From Bacteroidota bacterium (lineage in GTDB: Bacteria > Bacteroidota > Bacteroidia > UBA7662), in contig SYHX01000031.1 of NCBI GenBank assembly GCA_005799025.1, positions 1 through 55,912 of the forward strand: a DNA stretch of 55,912 nucleotides, in the 5' to 3' direction. The notes under the pieces were generated by a model. The model ran no database searches and was not told the origin of the DNA. It saw nothing but the letters and a program-made list of their open reading frames with translations. The first letter of the stretch is position 1. Every line of letters starts with the position of its first letter. This document shows positions 8,071-17,011 of the stretch, piece by piece. Both the position numbers and the translations under genes were made by a program.

Positions 8071-10245
8071 ATGCGTTGTCTGCTTGTTCGCCCAGCCCTG
8101 AGGCTCTTTTTATTTCTCCTGGGAAGCTTGGCTTGTTGTCTCAACGAAGGCATCATCGCTCAAAACCTGCCCAAACCAAGCCCGGATACCCTCGTGCATG
8201 CGCCGTGGTTACGCGAGGTCCTCGTGGCCGGGACTCGTAACCGTAAAAGCACAGTCAGCCTTCCCCTCCCAGCGACAGTGATTTCGGAGGAACAAATTAA
8301 GCGTTCGGCCACCCTCCGCCTAAGCGATCTCTTGCAAGACCAAAGCGGTTTGATCCTTCAACAGGGATTTGGGACCGGCATCCAAATCCAAGGCCTGGGG
8401 CCGGAGTACAACCTCATTCTTTTGGACGGTGAGCCCCTCATCGGTCGCAGTGCAGGAACCCTCGAACTGCAGCGCTTGGGTTTGAACCAGGTCAAAAGAG
8501 TCGAGATCGTCAAAGGTCCGTCCTCAGCCTTGTACGGTAGCGAGGCATTGGGCGGGGTTGTTAACCTGGTCACCGACGATTCCGAGAACAACAAAAACCA
8601 GGGATCGGCCTCCCTTCGCATCGGCACCCTCAACTCCCTGGACCTGGGCATCCAGGCCCAGCAGCAGATTAGCAAAAGTCAGCCCGCTTATTGGAATGGT
8701 GGAATCCATTATTTTCAAACCGATCAATACAGCCTGCGGCCTTTTACGCAGTCCCCCTTGCTCAGTCCACTGAAACGCTTTTCGCAGCAACAAAAAATAC
8801 GCTGGTCACCTCACCAAGATCACCAGGTTTTGGCCCAATGGCGCAGTAACCACGACCAAAGCGAAAGTCTCTTATCCGCAGTGACCAACGGGCAGCGGGT
8901 TGAAACACAGGGAACGGAAGAAAACGGGGAACATAACCTCCGGATTGACTGGGTGCATCAACCAACCCGAAGTCACCAAAACTACAAAGGACGTTTACGC
9001 CTTTACGGAAGTCGTTTTGATAAAAATCAACGATTAGAAAATGATAATGGACCCCTTTACAGCGACGGTTTCCAACAACAATATCTCAAAGCGGAATGGC
9101 AAGGGATTTGGACTTCTTCCCCCAGATCGGAATGGGTTTACGGTATGGGAACAGTCAGAGACGCCATTCGTAGTGAGCGTTACGGCGAAGGTTCAGCAGA
9201 GAAAGTAAATCCAGTGTGGTATGTGTTCCAACAATTGGATTACCGCTTGAGCGATAGGGGGTCGATAATCGCAGCAGTTCGCTTTGACCGATACCAACTC
9301 TTTGGTTCGGCCTGGAGTCCTAAAGTGGCGCTTCAATGGTGGCAGAGTCCCAAGATTAATTGGAAATTATCGGTAGCTCGTGGCTTTAAAACTCCGGACT
9401 TTAGGCAATTATATCTCAACTTCATCAACCCAGCCGCCGGGAATTACCGGGTTCTGGGGAGCTTGAATGCCCAACAAGTCATTGCCGCTTTGGATACAGC
9501 AGGACTCTTGTCCTCGCTTACCCCTGAATACAATCTCCTCCAGTCATTGAGGCCGGAGTATTCAACCTCCCTGCAATTAGGGCGTACCCAGTATGAAAGA
9601 AACCAAGGCATCGATTGGCGATGGGAAATCCACGGATTTGCTCATCTTCTCCAAAACATGATCGACATCAGACCAATCGCCATTCAAACGGATGGGGCTC
9701 AAATTTTTTCGTATCTGAACGTTAATCAAGCCTATACCGCAGGAATCGAAAATAAACTTACATTGGAGCAACCCCTGTGGGTACTGCAATTTGGTTGGCA
9801 AATGTTATGGACGGGTCGGCCCGAAGATTGGACACGTATCCGTAACAAAGAAGTCTATACCCGCGATGAGGAAGGATTTAGCCGCCTAATGCAGGCATCG
9901 GATTACCGAGGTTTACCCTTTCGATCCAACCAGCAAATTCAATTGAGCTGGACCCGGAATTTTCGGGGTGGATACTATGCGCGCTGGCAATCTACCTATC
10001 GTTCCTCATGGATAACAGCCGATACCGATGGTAATGGTTTGTACAACCGCCAGGATTTGCGCGCCTCCGGCTTTGCAGTGCATCGGCTGGTGGGAGGCGG
10101 GCCCATCACCTTGAACAGGTCCGGGGTGGTACTTCAATTGCAAGCCGGAATTGATAATTTATTTAACTATCGCGATGCGTTTTTTGTGCCAAACCTTAAC
10201 CCACGTTCGTTGTTTATTCAATTTGAGTGGCGCCCCACGTTCTAA
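8071..10245 (+). CDS. TonB-dependent outer-membrane receptor, probably for haem
   Basis: 724 residues: signal peptide (LFLFLLGSLACCL), plug domain (about residues 50-170) with EVLVAGTR, PATVISEEQIK, LSDLLQDQSGL, QGLGPEYNLILLDGEPLIG, RVEIVKGPSSALYGSEALGGVVNLVT, then a 22-strand-type barrel ending in an aromatic residue (FIQFEWRPTF). There is no long carboxypeptidase-like N-terminal domain, so it is of the short BtuB/HmuR class rather than the SusC class. The gene 45 bases downstream encodes a HmuY-family lipoprotein, which in Porphyromonas binds haem and works with the receptor HmuR; this is the basis for proposing haem. The ligand itself is not seen in the sequence. Confidence 0.9.
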   Translation: MRCLLVRPALRLFLFLLGSLACCLNEGIIAQNLPKPSPDTLVHAPWLREVLVAGTRNRKSTVSLPLPATVISEEQIKRSATLRLSDLLQDQSGLILQQGFGTGIQIQGLGPEYNLILLDGEPLIGRSAGTLELQRLGLNQVKRVEIVKGPSSALYGSEALGGVVNLVTDDSENNKNQGSASLRIGTLNSLDLGIQAQQQISKSQPAYWNGGIHYFQTDQYSLRPFTQSPLLSPLKRFSQQQKIRWSPHQDHQVLAQWRSNHDQSESLLSAVTNGQRVETQGTEENGEHNLRIDWVHQPTRSHQNYKGRLRLYGSRFDKNQRLENDNGPLYSDGFQQQYLKAEWQGIWTSSPRSEWVYGMGTVRDAIRSERYGEGSAEKVNPVWYVFQQLDYRLSDRGSIIAAVRFDRYQLFGSAWSPKVALQWWQSPKINWKLSVARGFKTPDFRQLYLNFINPAAGNYRVLGSLNAQQVIAALDTAGLLSSLTPEYNLLQSLRPEYSTSLQLGRTQYERNQGIDWRWEIHGFAHLLQNMIDIRPIAIQTDGAQIFSYLNVNQAYTAGIENKLTLEQPLWVLQFGWQMLWTGRPEDWTRIRNKEVYTRDEEGFSRLMQASDYRGLPFRSNQQIQLSWTRNFRGGYYARWQSTYRSSWITADTDGNGLYNRQDLRASGFAVHRLVGGGPITLNRSGVVLQLQAGIDNLFNYRDAFFVPNLNPRSLFIQFEWRPTF

Positions 10246-10290
10246 AACCACGTCTGTACCCCAATCTCTTAGAAACCCAATTTCCCAGAA

Positions 10291-10968
10291 ATGAAAACCA
10301 TTGCCCAACAAACACTTTCTTTTAAAGTCATCGCTCTTTTTCTTGGCTTAGCGGCATTCACCATCGCCTGCGATGATAACAACCCCATCATCCCTCCGGT
10401 GGGATTGCAGGCAGTTACGGTTCAGAACCTCATTGCCGATACCATTATTGGGATCACCCCCGGGGTACCTCCGTTCGGCGGGATGCCTTACGGCGCTGGC
10501 AAATTCACCTTCTACAGCTTGGAGACCAATTCCATCATCCCCTCCACCGACTCAGCCACCAATCGTTGGGATTTGGGCTTCCGCGGTACCACGATCATCA
10601 GCAATTCGGGCAGCAGCGGGCCAGGGCAGGGTGGGGCCTTCGTTTGGACAGGGCTCTTTGCCGACCTCAAATCCATTCCTGCTGATTCAACATTTCGGGT
10701 GGATGCCGCGCCCAATTACGCCATTCCGGTTGGAAGTGGCCGGTCCTGGTACACCTACTCCCAGGCCGAGCAACTGGTGCGTCCGATCCCCGGCAAAATC
10801 CTCGTCATCCGCACCTCTTCGGGCAAATTTGCAAAAGTCGAAATTCTCAATTATTACAAGGGGGGCGTTACCCCAGCGGTCACCGAACCCGATTCTGTCA
10901 AATACAAACTGCAACGCCACTACACCTTCCGCTACACGTTCCAACCCAACGGAAGTCGGGAGTTCTAA
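10291..10968 (+). CDS. HmuY-family lipoprotein (haem-binding type)
   Basis: 225 residues beginning with a lipoprotein signal (lipobox FTIAC, Cys27) and then a HmuY fold: KFTFYSLETNSI, NRWDLGFRGTTIISNSG, an 'AFVWTGLF' region, SWYTYS, GKILVIRTSSGKFAKVEILNY (split strands) and the terminal YTFRYTFQPNGSREF. HmuY proteins are surface or periplasmic haem-binding lipoproteins; ligand residues differ between homologues and were not assigned here. It follows the TonB receptor on the same strand and probably shares its transcript. Iron control is expected from the family but no Fur box was identified. Confidence 0.88.
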   Translation: MKTIAQQTLSFKVIALFLGLAAFTIACDDNNPIIPPVGLQAVTVQNLIADTIIGITPGVPPFGGMPYGAGKFTFYSLETNSIIPSTDSATNRWDLGFRGTTIISNSGSSGPGQGGAFVWTGLFADLKSIPADSTFRVDAAPNYAIPVGSGRSWYTYSQAEQLVRPIPGKILVIRTSSGKFAKVEILNYYKGGVTPAVTEPDSVKYKLQRHYTFRYTFQPNGSREF

Positions 10969-10974
10969 TTATTG

Positions 10975-11048
10975 TAGCGGGGAGCAGAATCGAACTGCCG
11001 ACCTTAGGGTTATGAATCCTACGCTCTAACCATCTGAGCTACCCCGCC
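10975..11048 (-). tRNA. tRNA-Met (CAT anticodon, elongator type)
   Basis: A 74-base cloverleaf: acceptor GGCGGGG with CCCCGCT (G1-U72 wobble), D-arm GCTC/GAGC with loop AGATGGTTA, anticodon loop TTCATAA (CAT), T-arm GGCAG/CTGCT with loop TTCGATT, discriminator A. The anticodon stem has one A-C mismatch next to the loop. The 3' CCA is not encoded (ACAA follows). The 5' G1-U72 closing pair is unlike an initiator (mismatched 1-72 would be expected), so an elongator is favoured; a TilS-modified tRNA-Ile (k2CAT) is not excluded. Confidence 0.93.
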
Positions 11049-11057
11049 TCAATGAAC

Positions 11058-11079
11058 AAAAAGACCGCTTTGGGCGGTT
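11058..11079 (-). terminator. Intrinsic terminator after zinc-ribbon gene
   Basis: On the minus strand ACCGC-CCAAA-GCGGT is followed by CTTTTTG. The 5-bp stem is short but GC-rich, and the U-run is present. It lies between the stop of the small zinc-ribbon gene and the tRNA, both on this strand. Confidence 0.5.
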
Positions 11080-11098
11080 GATGGGCGGCAAATATACA

Positions 11099-11242
11099 TC
11101 AAGGAGCTTTGGAACTGCATTTCTTGCTGCAGTATCGCACCTGCTCCCAATTCAAAATCCATTTGCGGCGCCAAGTAAAGCTACGTCTACAGACCGGACA
11201 GATTTTGGTGGGCAGGAAAGGTTTACGGTAAGTGGTTGACAC
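11099..11242 (-). CDS. Small zinc-ribbon protein, DUF2256 family
   Basis: Only 47 residues, below usual length cut-offs. Translated from GTG at 11242 it reads MSTTYRKPFLPTKICPVC, then RRSFTWRRKW, LNWEQVRYCSKKC and ends SSKAP. The CPVC and YCSKKC (C-x3-C) pairs give four cysteines for one zinc ion, and the order KICPVC..PFTWRKKW....W..VKYCS..C is the hallmark of DUF2256. Function is unknown. GTG is inferred as start because the preceding in-frame codons are CTT and a TGA stop. It lies between the SRPBCC gene and the tRNA on the same strand. Confidence 0.85.
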   Translation of the reverse strand: MSTTYRKPFLPTKICPVCRRSFTWRRKWILNWEQVRYCSKKCSSKAP

Positions 11243-11265
11243 AAGTCAAAGGGTTGGGAAAAAGT

Positions 11266-11730
11266 CTAAGGGGCTAGGAAAAGGGCCTCCATCGCCTTTT
11301 GGCGGTATTCGAAAATTTCCTGGAGCTGACCTCGAATCAAGAGACGCTGGGCCAAATCACCCAGGAAGCCCAAAGGCGGGATATATGAAACTCTATCTTC
11401 CATCCAGGTGCCACCATCTCCCGGGGTGAGTCGATGTTCGTGATGCCAGAAGCGGTAAGGGCCTAGAACCTGTTCATCCACAAAGTAGGAGCCGTGTTCG
11501 ATTTCCGAAATACGGGTCACCCAAGTAGTGGTCCAGCCCGGGAGGGGCCGAACACGGTAGGCAATAATCATCCCGGAGTGCATCACCGGGGGCAAATCTG
11601 GGGTTTGAATTTGAAAACCCATGCGTGGTGGGGTAATACGGGCCAAATTGCGAGGGGTGGCCACAAAATCCCACAGAGTTTCGGCTGACGCCGGCAACCA
11701 TTGCTTTTCGTAAATCTGATATAGTCCCAT
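11266..11730 (-). CDS. SRPBCC (START-like) family protein
   Basis: 154 residues with the helix-grip fold of the polyketide-cyclase/START-like superfamily: it opens with the edge strand YQIYEKQWLPASAETLWDFV, followed by the N.A.ITP segment, GMIIAYRVRPLPG, and WVTRISEIEHGSYFVDEQV, and ends with the long C-terminal helix. Bacterial members of this type (cell division inhibitor/SRPBCC domain) are presumed to bind hydrophobic ligands; no ligand is known. ATG 11730 is well placed. The gene reads towards the zinc-ribbon gene, with 23 bases between, and is divergent from the LptF-like gene. Confidence 0.85.
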   Translation of the reverse strand: MGLYQIYEKQWLPASAETLWDFVATPRNLARITPPRMGFQIQTPDLPPVMHSGMIIAYRVRPLPGWTTTWVTRISEIEHGSYFVDEQVLGPYRFWHHEHRLTPGDGGTWMEDRVSYIPPLGFLGDLAQRLLIRGQLQEIFEYRQKAMEALFLAP

Positions 11731-11819
11731 ATTTAGATAACACTTCGGTCTTCGCTTCGTTTTGATTCCGGGGCTTTTGGGGCGATTTTTGAGCCAAAGA
11801 GCAATTCCGTCGTATCCCC

Positions 11820-13199
11820 ATGAATCGTTTGTCCACCATGCTGATCAAGGCCTTTGTCCTGCCTTTGGTGGTGACTTTTTTGATCGTTCAGTTCATATTG
11901 GTCATGCAGTTCCTCTGGCTGTATATCGACGATTTGGTCGGCAAAGGGCTAGAATGGTGGGTGATCGCCGAACTCATCTTCTACGCCTCGGCGAGTTTTG
12001 TGCCCCTAGCCCTGCCCCTGGCCATCCTCCTAGCCTCCATCATGACCCTCGGAGCGCTTGCGGAACATGGAGAACTGACTGCGATCAAGTCTTCTGGTAT
12101 TTCGTTGTTACGATTCCTTCGGCCGCTTTTTGGGCTGGTCTTTTTGATTTGTTTGTTTGCCTTCTATTTTTCGGATACCATCCTGCCTAATTCTAGGCTC
12201 AAATTCGGTTCCTTGCTCTACGACGTGCAACAGAAAAAGCCTGCGCTTGCCATTAAGCCGGGGATATTTTACAAAGACATTGAGGGATACAGCCTTATGG
12301 TGCGTCGTAGGGATGCGGACCAGCAAACAGTGCACGATATTATTATTTACGATCGTAATTCCGGAGGGGCATATCCCCGAGTAACCATAGCGCGTCGTGG
12401 CAAATTGATCCACAGCCAGGATCAGCGATTTCTAACTATTCAGCTGGAAGATGGATTCAACTACACCGAACAAGGTTCCGCCGAGTCCTCTGCGACCATG
12501 AGCGGTGAATCCCGGATTATATTTCGTAAACAAGAAATTCACCTGGACCTCAGTCAACTGAAACTTCGCCGTAGCGACGAGAGCTTGTTCAAGGATTATT
12601 ACTCCATGCTTAACACAAGACAGCTTTCCAAAGCGATTGACTCCCTCCGTCTTGACAACCAAAGTCGAGATTCCTCTCTGAATGACCTCATCTTGGGGCA
12701 GTATCATTTTGGGAGAGCGCCAACGCCGGAATCTTCAGAGCCGTTAGCGACCCTGTCCGCACAAACTCCTGTTGGTGTTGCTCAATGGTCTGAAAATGAC
12801 CCCGACCTCATTCAAGAAGCCTTACGGCAGATTCAAACAGTGAAATCCTACACGGACATGAAAAACCGTGAAATGCGTAATCGAAGAGGACTCCTGGCAA
12901 GGTATATCATTGAATTTCATCGAAAATTCTCTTTGTCCTTTGCCTGCCTTTTGCTATTCATGGTTGGAGCGCCATTGGGTGCCATCATTCGCAAAGGCGG
13001 CTTGGGCTTGCCTACTGTATGGGCTATAGGTTGCTTTCTGTTATACCATGTGATTTCAATGAGCAGTGAGAAATTAGGTCGTGACGACAGTCTTGATCCG
13101 CGGTGGGCGATGTGGGTTTCGAGCCTCTTCCTACTGCCCCTGGCTACTTGGTTGTTGTACAGGGTGAACCTGGACAGAAAACTAACATTCCGGCTATAG
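11820..13199 (+). CDS. LptF/LptG-family permease (lipopolysaccharide transport)
   Basis: 459 residues. The N-terminal membrane part (three or four segments up to ~residue 115) contains the LptF/G signature PLALPLAILLASIMTLG and ALAEHGELTAIKSSGIS; a long periplasmic beta-jellyroll region follows (about 130-340), then C-terminal membrane segments with ARYIIEFHRKFSLSFACLL and GAPLGAIIRKGGLG. LptF and LptG form the inner-membrane ABC permease that extracts LPS and feeds the Lpt bridge. Only one permease gene is present here, and its cognate ATPase LptB is outside the window. It lies 22 bases before two glycosyltransferase genes on the same strand, a sensible link to LPS assembly. Confidence 0.92.
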   Translation: MNRLSTMLIKAFVLPLVVTFLIVQFILVMQFLWLYIDDLVGKGLEWWVIAELIFYASASFVPLALPLAILLASIMTLGALAEHGELTAIKSSGISLLRFLRPLFGLVFLICLFAFYFSDTILPNSRLKFGSLLYDVQQKKPALAIKPGIFYKDIEGYSLMVRRRDADQQTVHDIIIYDRNSGGAYPRVTIARRGKLIHSQDQRFLTIQLEDGFNYTEQGSAESSATMSGESRIIFRKQEIHLDLSQLKLRRSDESLFKDYYSMLNTRQLSKAIDSLRLDNQSRDSSLNDLILGQYHFGRAPTPESSEPLATLSAQTPVGVAQWSENDPDLIQEALRQIQTVKSYTDMKNREMRNRRGLLARYIIEFHRKFSLSFACLLLFMVGAPLGAIIRKGGLGLPTVWAIGCFLLYHVISMSSEKLGRDDSLDPRWAMWVSSLFLLPLATWLLYRVNLDRKLTFRL

Positions 13200-13221
13200 A
13201 TACGATCTAGCCAACAATTCC

Positions 13222-14490
13222 ATGTCCCTTAACCTACGAATACTTCAATTGTACAACCGGGTACCGTATCCCTCCAGAGATGGCGGAGTGAAGGCTGTTT
13301 TACACATGCGTCAGGTTTTTGAAGATTTGGGCTGTGAGGTTAGAGGATTTGTTTTGAATCCAAGCCGGAATCGAATTGATCCATCAAGCCTTCCAGATTC
13401 AATGCGCGGTGATTATTTGACGGAAATTGTGGACTTGGATAGCGGCATCAAGCTTGTAGGGGCTTTGGCTGTCTTGAATGCTCCTCTGCCTTATCATTTG
13501 TTGCGATTCAGGTCTTCGGAAGTCACAAGAATACTACGCCAAACGATCGAATCTTATCGCCCAGATCTTGTCCTTCTCGAAGGATTACCCATGGCATTGT
13601 ACCAAGAGACTCTCAGGCGTTTCCATTGCAAGGTTTGGTATAGGTCTCATAACATTGAAAGCGATATTATCCGTCAAAAGGCAGCATCGCTTTCCCTATG
13701 GAATCCCCTAAGACTTTGGATGTATGGTGAATACCGTAAAATGCAAGCCTTTGAGCGGCAAACGGTGCAATCAGTGGATGTCGTTTTGGCCATCAGCCCC
13801 CATGACTTGGATCAGCTCCGGGCTATGGCCCCTGAACGCAAGGAATCTATGCTTGAATTGGGGTACTGGCCCAGCATGGTCAGTACCACAGAGCCCCATA
13901 CCAAGCCCAAACCACCGGCATGGAATGGAGAAAGACCCCTCAAGTTGGGTTTCATTGGAACCATGGATTGGTTGCCGAACCAAGATGCCGTTCAGTTGCT
14001 TCTCAACGAATGGATACCCGCCACCGAAGGTTGGCCGAACCGACCGGAATTTCATGTCGCAGGTCGAAAAGCCCCTGCCATTTTTGCACAAGAAAGCCCT
14101 GCCTACTTTTTTCATGGCGAAGTTGAAGACGCAGATACATTTATGTCGTCTTGTGATGCGATGGTCTTTCCCTTGCGAATGGGCAGCGGCCTCAAAATCA
14201 AAGTCCTGGAGGCCATGGCATTGGGTGTCCCTGTGATCTCAACAGCCCAAGGGGTACAAGGCATGGGGTTGACCTCTGGAGAAAATTACCTGCATGCAGA
14301 AAATGCTAATCAATTTGCGCAAGTCTTGAAAGATTTAAGGCAATCACCTAACAAATTATATGTTTTAGCAGAAAATGCCCTTCAGAGATTTCGTAACCAT
14401 GACGCGTATTCGCAACAAATCATGGCCTTGAAGGGCCTAGTGCTGCAATCCCCCTCGGATGACCACAAAGCAAACCCGTCAAAGGTATGA
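13222..14490 (+). CDS. Glycosyltransferase, GT-B fold (GT4-like)
   Basis: 422 residues. The N-terminal half begins with a beta strand and glycine-rich turn (LRILQLYNRVPYPSRDGGVKA) as in GT4 enzymes; the C-terminal half has LKLGFIGTMDWLPNQDAV, HVAGR, FHGEVEDADTFMSSCDAMVFPLRMGSGLKIKVLEAMALGVPVIST (core GSGLKIKVLEAMA), where the E of LEAMA is the nucleotide-sugar-binding glutamate of this class. It acts in the cytosol on lipid-linked surface glycans; donor and acceptor are unknown. Its TGA overlaps the ATG of the next gene (ATGA), so the two are coupled. Confidence 0.9.
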   Translation: MSLNLRILQLYNRVPYPSRDGGVKAVLHMRQVFEDLGCEVRGFVLNPSRNRIDPSSLPDSMRGDYLTEIVDLDSGIKLVGALAVLNAPLPYHLLRFRSSEVTRILRQTIESYRPDLVLLEGLPMALYQETLRRFHCKVWYRSHNIESDIIRQKAASLSLWNPLRLWMYGEYRKMQAFERQTVQSVDVVLAISPHDLDQLRAMAPERKESMLELGYWPSMVSTTEPHTKPKPPAWNGERPLKLGFIGTMDWLPNQDAVQLLLNEWIPATEGWPNRPEFHVAGRKAPAIFAQESPAYFFHGEVEDADTFMSSCDAMVFPLRMGSGLKIKVLEAMALGVPVISTAQGVQGMGLTSGENYLHAENANQFAQVLKDLRQSPNKLYVLAENALQRFRNHDAYSQQIMALKGLVLQSPSDDHKANPSKV

Positions 14491-15734
14491 TATGCTCCAT
14501 TATAGCCCTTGTGGGAAGCATCGCTGGTTTAGGTCTTTTGCACACCTACGTAATTTACCCTTGGCATATGCGAAGGCTCGCCAAGTTGCCCCAGGATTGG
14601 GAGCCTTTGGAAGAGTTTCCGAATGCGATCATCCTCATGGCGGCATACAACGAAGAGGCCAAAATTCAGTCCAAAATTCAATCTGTTTTCAGAAATCATT
14701 ATCCCAAATCGCGCTTGACGGTGGTTGTCGGAACCGATGCTTGCACCGACGGAACGGATCTTCTGATGGAACAAATGTGCCTAGAATACCCTGGACTACG
14801 TCACCACAGATTTACCAAAAGAACTGGCAAACCTGGGATCATCAATCAACTCTACCAAGAATATCAAGGTAAGGTCTCAGAAGCCACCATACTTGTTTTG
14901 ACAGACGTGGACGCCATCCTCGAAGAACGTACCCTTGCCGAACTAGTACTACCCTTTTCAAATCCCATGGTGGCCGGTGTGCAGGCTAACATTAAACCAA
15001 ACTCCGAGAATAGCCACGAATCCTCCAATGAAGGCGTCTTCCCCGACAACGTTGTTGCCCAAGAGCTGCGTTATATGGAAGGAGAAATGTTATCCAAACA
15101 AGGTGAATCCAGAAAGGGAAGCGTCATTGGGGGATATGGCGCCTTGATGGCCATGCGATGGGAAAGATTCGAACCTTCGCCGGACGGACTTCTGGTGGAC
15201 GATTTCTTTTGGTTTGCCCGTTTGCTGCAGGAGCGCGATTCGCAAGTGGTCTTTGCCGAAAAGGCCGTTGCCCGCATGCCGCTGGAAGGCAGCAGAGCAA
15301 TTCAATTTCGTCGAAAACGTCGCCTTGGGAAAGGAAACCTCCAAAATTTATGGATTTTTAGATCCCTCCTCTTTTATCGCAAAACAGCCTATTGTTACAT
15401 TTCTCACAAAGCCCTTCGGTGGTTAAGCCCTTGGTTCCTTCTTGCATGCTATGGTTCATGTTCAGCCTTCATCGCCATGCATTGGCCAATGGGTGAGAAC
15501 TACAGCTTCGCATTGAATTGGCTGGCTTTGAGTTTAGTCTTGCCCGTAGGGTTCAAACTACTTACTCTTCCGTTTCTGCGATGGAAGCCCTTCAAAACGA
15601 GGTTTCATTGGGTTGAACATTTTCTGCTCATGAACTTTGCGTTGGCCTTAGGCGCTTTCGATTTAATCTTCAAGCCTAACCGGCATGTTTGGTGGGATAA
15701 CCACAAAGCTTCTACACCAAACCCTAAAGTCTAA
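14487..15734 (+). CDS. Membrane-anchored family 2 glycosyltransferase
   Basis: 415 residues: an N-terminal membrane segment (IIALVGSIAGLGLLHTYVIYP), a GT-A domain with AAYNEEAKIQSKI, VVVGTDACTDGT, LTDVDAIL (DxD), VDDFFWFARLL and the RRKRRLGKGNLQNL acceptor-side motif, then two or three C-terminal membrane segments. This is the layout of processive or hyaluronan/cellulose-type GT2s, though one-step transferases share it. The start is fixed by the ATGA overlap with the upstream GT gene. It is the last gene of the plus-strand lptF-GT-GT run and converges on the DUF6588 gene with three bases between stops. Confidence 0.92.
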   Translation: MICSIIALVGSIAGLGLLHTYVIYPWHMRRLAKLPQDWEPLEEFPNAIILMAAYNEEAKIQSKIQSVFRNHYPKSRLTVVVGTDACTDGTDLLMEQMCLEYPGLRHHRFTKRTGKPGIINQLYQEYQGKVSEATILVLTDVDAILEERTLAELVLPFSNPMVAGVQANIKPNSENSHESSNEGVFPDNVVAQELRYMEGEMLSKQGESRKGSVIGGYGALMAMRWERFEPSPDGLLVDDFFWFARLLQERDSQVVFAEKAVARMPLEGSRAIQFRRKRRLGKGNLQNLWIFRSLLFYRKTAYCYISHKALRWLSPWFLLACYGSCSAFIAMHWPMGENYSFALNWLALSLVLPVGFKLLTLPFLRWKPFKTRFHWVEHFLLMNFALALGAFDLIFKPNRHVWWDNHKASTPNPKV

Positions 15735-15737
15735 AGT

Positions 15738-16949
15738 CTAGAATCCCAAAGAAATTCCTGCAGAGTAACCTTTAAAATGCCCTATAGTAAAAGTCTCGGC
15801 ATGTAGAGCAAGCAACACAAGTTTGAAGCGCAGACCCAAACCCATACGCAATTGTTGCTCGCTGTCGATTTGAATATCCAAGGGATTGTTGATACTGGTC
15901 CATTCTTCGGTGAGGTTGGCGGGATTGTTAGGGCTGGGGATTAATCCGGAACGTACGGCATAATTTCCTTTGACAGCCAACGTGAAAGAAGAGCTTTGAA
16001 GACCAATGCTCGCATAGGGGGTGAAGGCCAAAATTTTCTTGGATAATACAATGCCCAAACCGGTTGCCCTTCCCTCCATAAATAATTGTTGCTTCGAGAA
16101 ATCTTGTGAACCTCTAATGGTACGGTTAGTTACTTGAACGCCTGGAGCAACATTGTAGGCTGTAAACGCAGATGGCTCTATCCGCGTATCCAGTTCGTAA
16201 CTCATCCTCGAATGGTTGGCATACAGACTCAAACTGAAGGGTAACACCTTGACCACCGGAATCCACTGCAACAATTCGTGCTTCGCGCCAACACCCCAAA
16301 AATTAATTTTGCCAGAAAGAATGTTCTCAGGAATTATACCATTACCCAGCGTGGATAAATCAAGAGTTGGGGCATAACGAATACTTAGTTCCGTATTCTT
16401 CATCAAACCAATATTGGCCTGGATATAGGGTGTAAATGTCATGGATAAACCCAAGCCCTGGAAAATTTCCCCCAAGGCGGGATATTCGAAAGGCCTCGTT
16501 CCTCCAGGGCTTGTAGAATCCTGCAGCGACCCCGTAATGACCCATTGAGGGGACATTGCGCTCCGGTCTCCCGCAATCGTAGGGACGGCATTGGGATTGC
16601 CTCCAACGGCTTTGAGGGTTGTCAATTGCAGCGTAGCCGGATCAAAAAACTTGTGTTGGTCCGGAATTTGAATCAACGTCACCCCTACTTGGACATTGAC
16701 GCGCAGGGTCTTGAGGGCATTCGCGGTATTGAACCAGTTTTGGCCCAAAGCCATCGAAAAACTCTGCCCCATCGGGGAAATGTACGCGCCAAGAAGTTTG
16801 TTAGCATCTTCCGTACCACCGGCAAGAATAGCCAGCGCATCATCTTGGGCCTTGGCTCGTGTCGACTGCATCAAAATCCCTAGCAATCCAATTAACAATA
16901 TGAAGGACAACCTGAAAGTCCTGGTATTACGATAGTAATTTGAAATCAT
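15738..16949 (-). CDS. DUF6588 family outer-membrane protein
   Basis: 403 residues with a signal peptide (LSFILLIGLLGILMQSTRAKAQ) and a body of alternating amphipathic strands. The opening DANKLLGAYISPMGQSFSMALGQNWFNTA and the later LGLSMTFTPYIQANIGLMKNTELSIRYAP and WGVGAKHELLQWIP are the family's landmarks, and the chain ends with Phe (GYSAGISLGF), as barrels do. The family has no known function. The gene converges with the GT2 gene, leaving no room for a terminator between them. It is preceded by a poly-G tract before the ATG region. Confidence 0.8.
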   Translation of the reverse strand: MISNYYRNTRTFRLSFILLIGLLGILMQSTRAKAQDDALAILAGGTEDANKLLGAYISPMGQSFSMALGQNWFNTANALKTLRVNVQVGVTLIQIPDQHKFFDPATLQLTTLKAVGGNPNAVPTIAGDRSAMSPQWVITGSLQDSTSPGGTRPFEYPALGEIFQGLGLSMTFTPYIQANIGLMKNTELSIRYAPTLDLSTLGNGIIPENILSGKINFWGVGAKHELLQWIPVVKVLPFSLSLYANHSRMSYELDTRIEPSAFTAYNVAPGVQVTNRTIRGSQDFSKQQLFMEGRATGLGIVLSKKILAFTPYASIGLQSSSFTLAVKGNYAVRSGLIPSPNNPANLTEEWTSINNPLDIQIDSEQQLRMGLGLRFKLVLLALHAETFTIGHFKGYSAGISLGF

Positions 16950-17011
16950 ACGGGGGGGCTTTTTAATAAGAGAGTAAAATTAAGGTCGATATTTAAATAA
17001 TCCACACCCTT

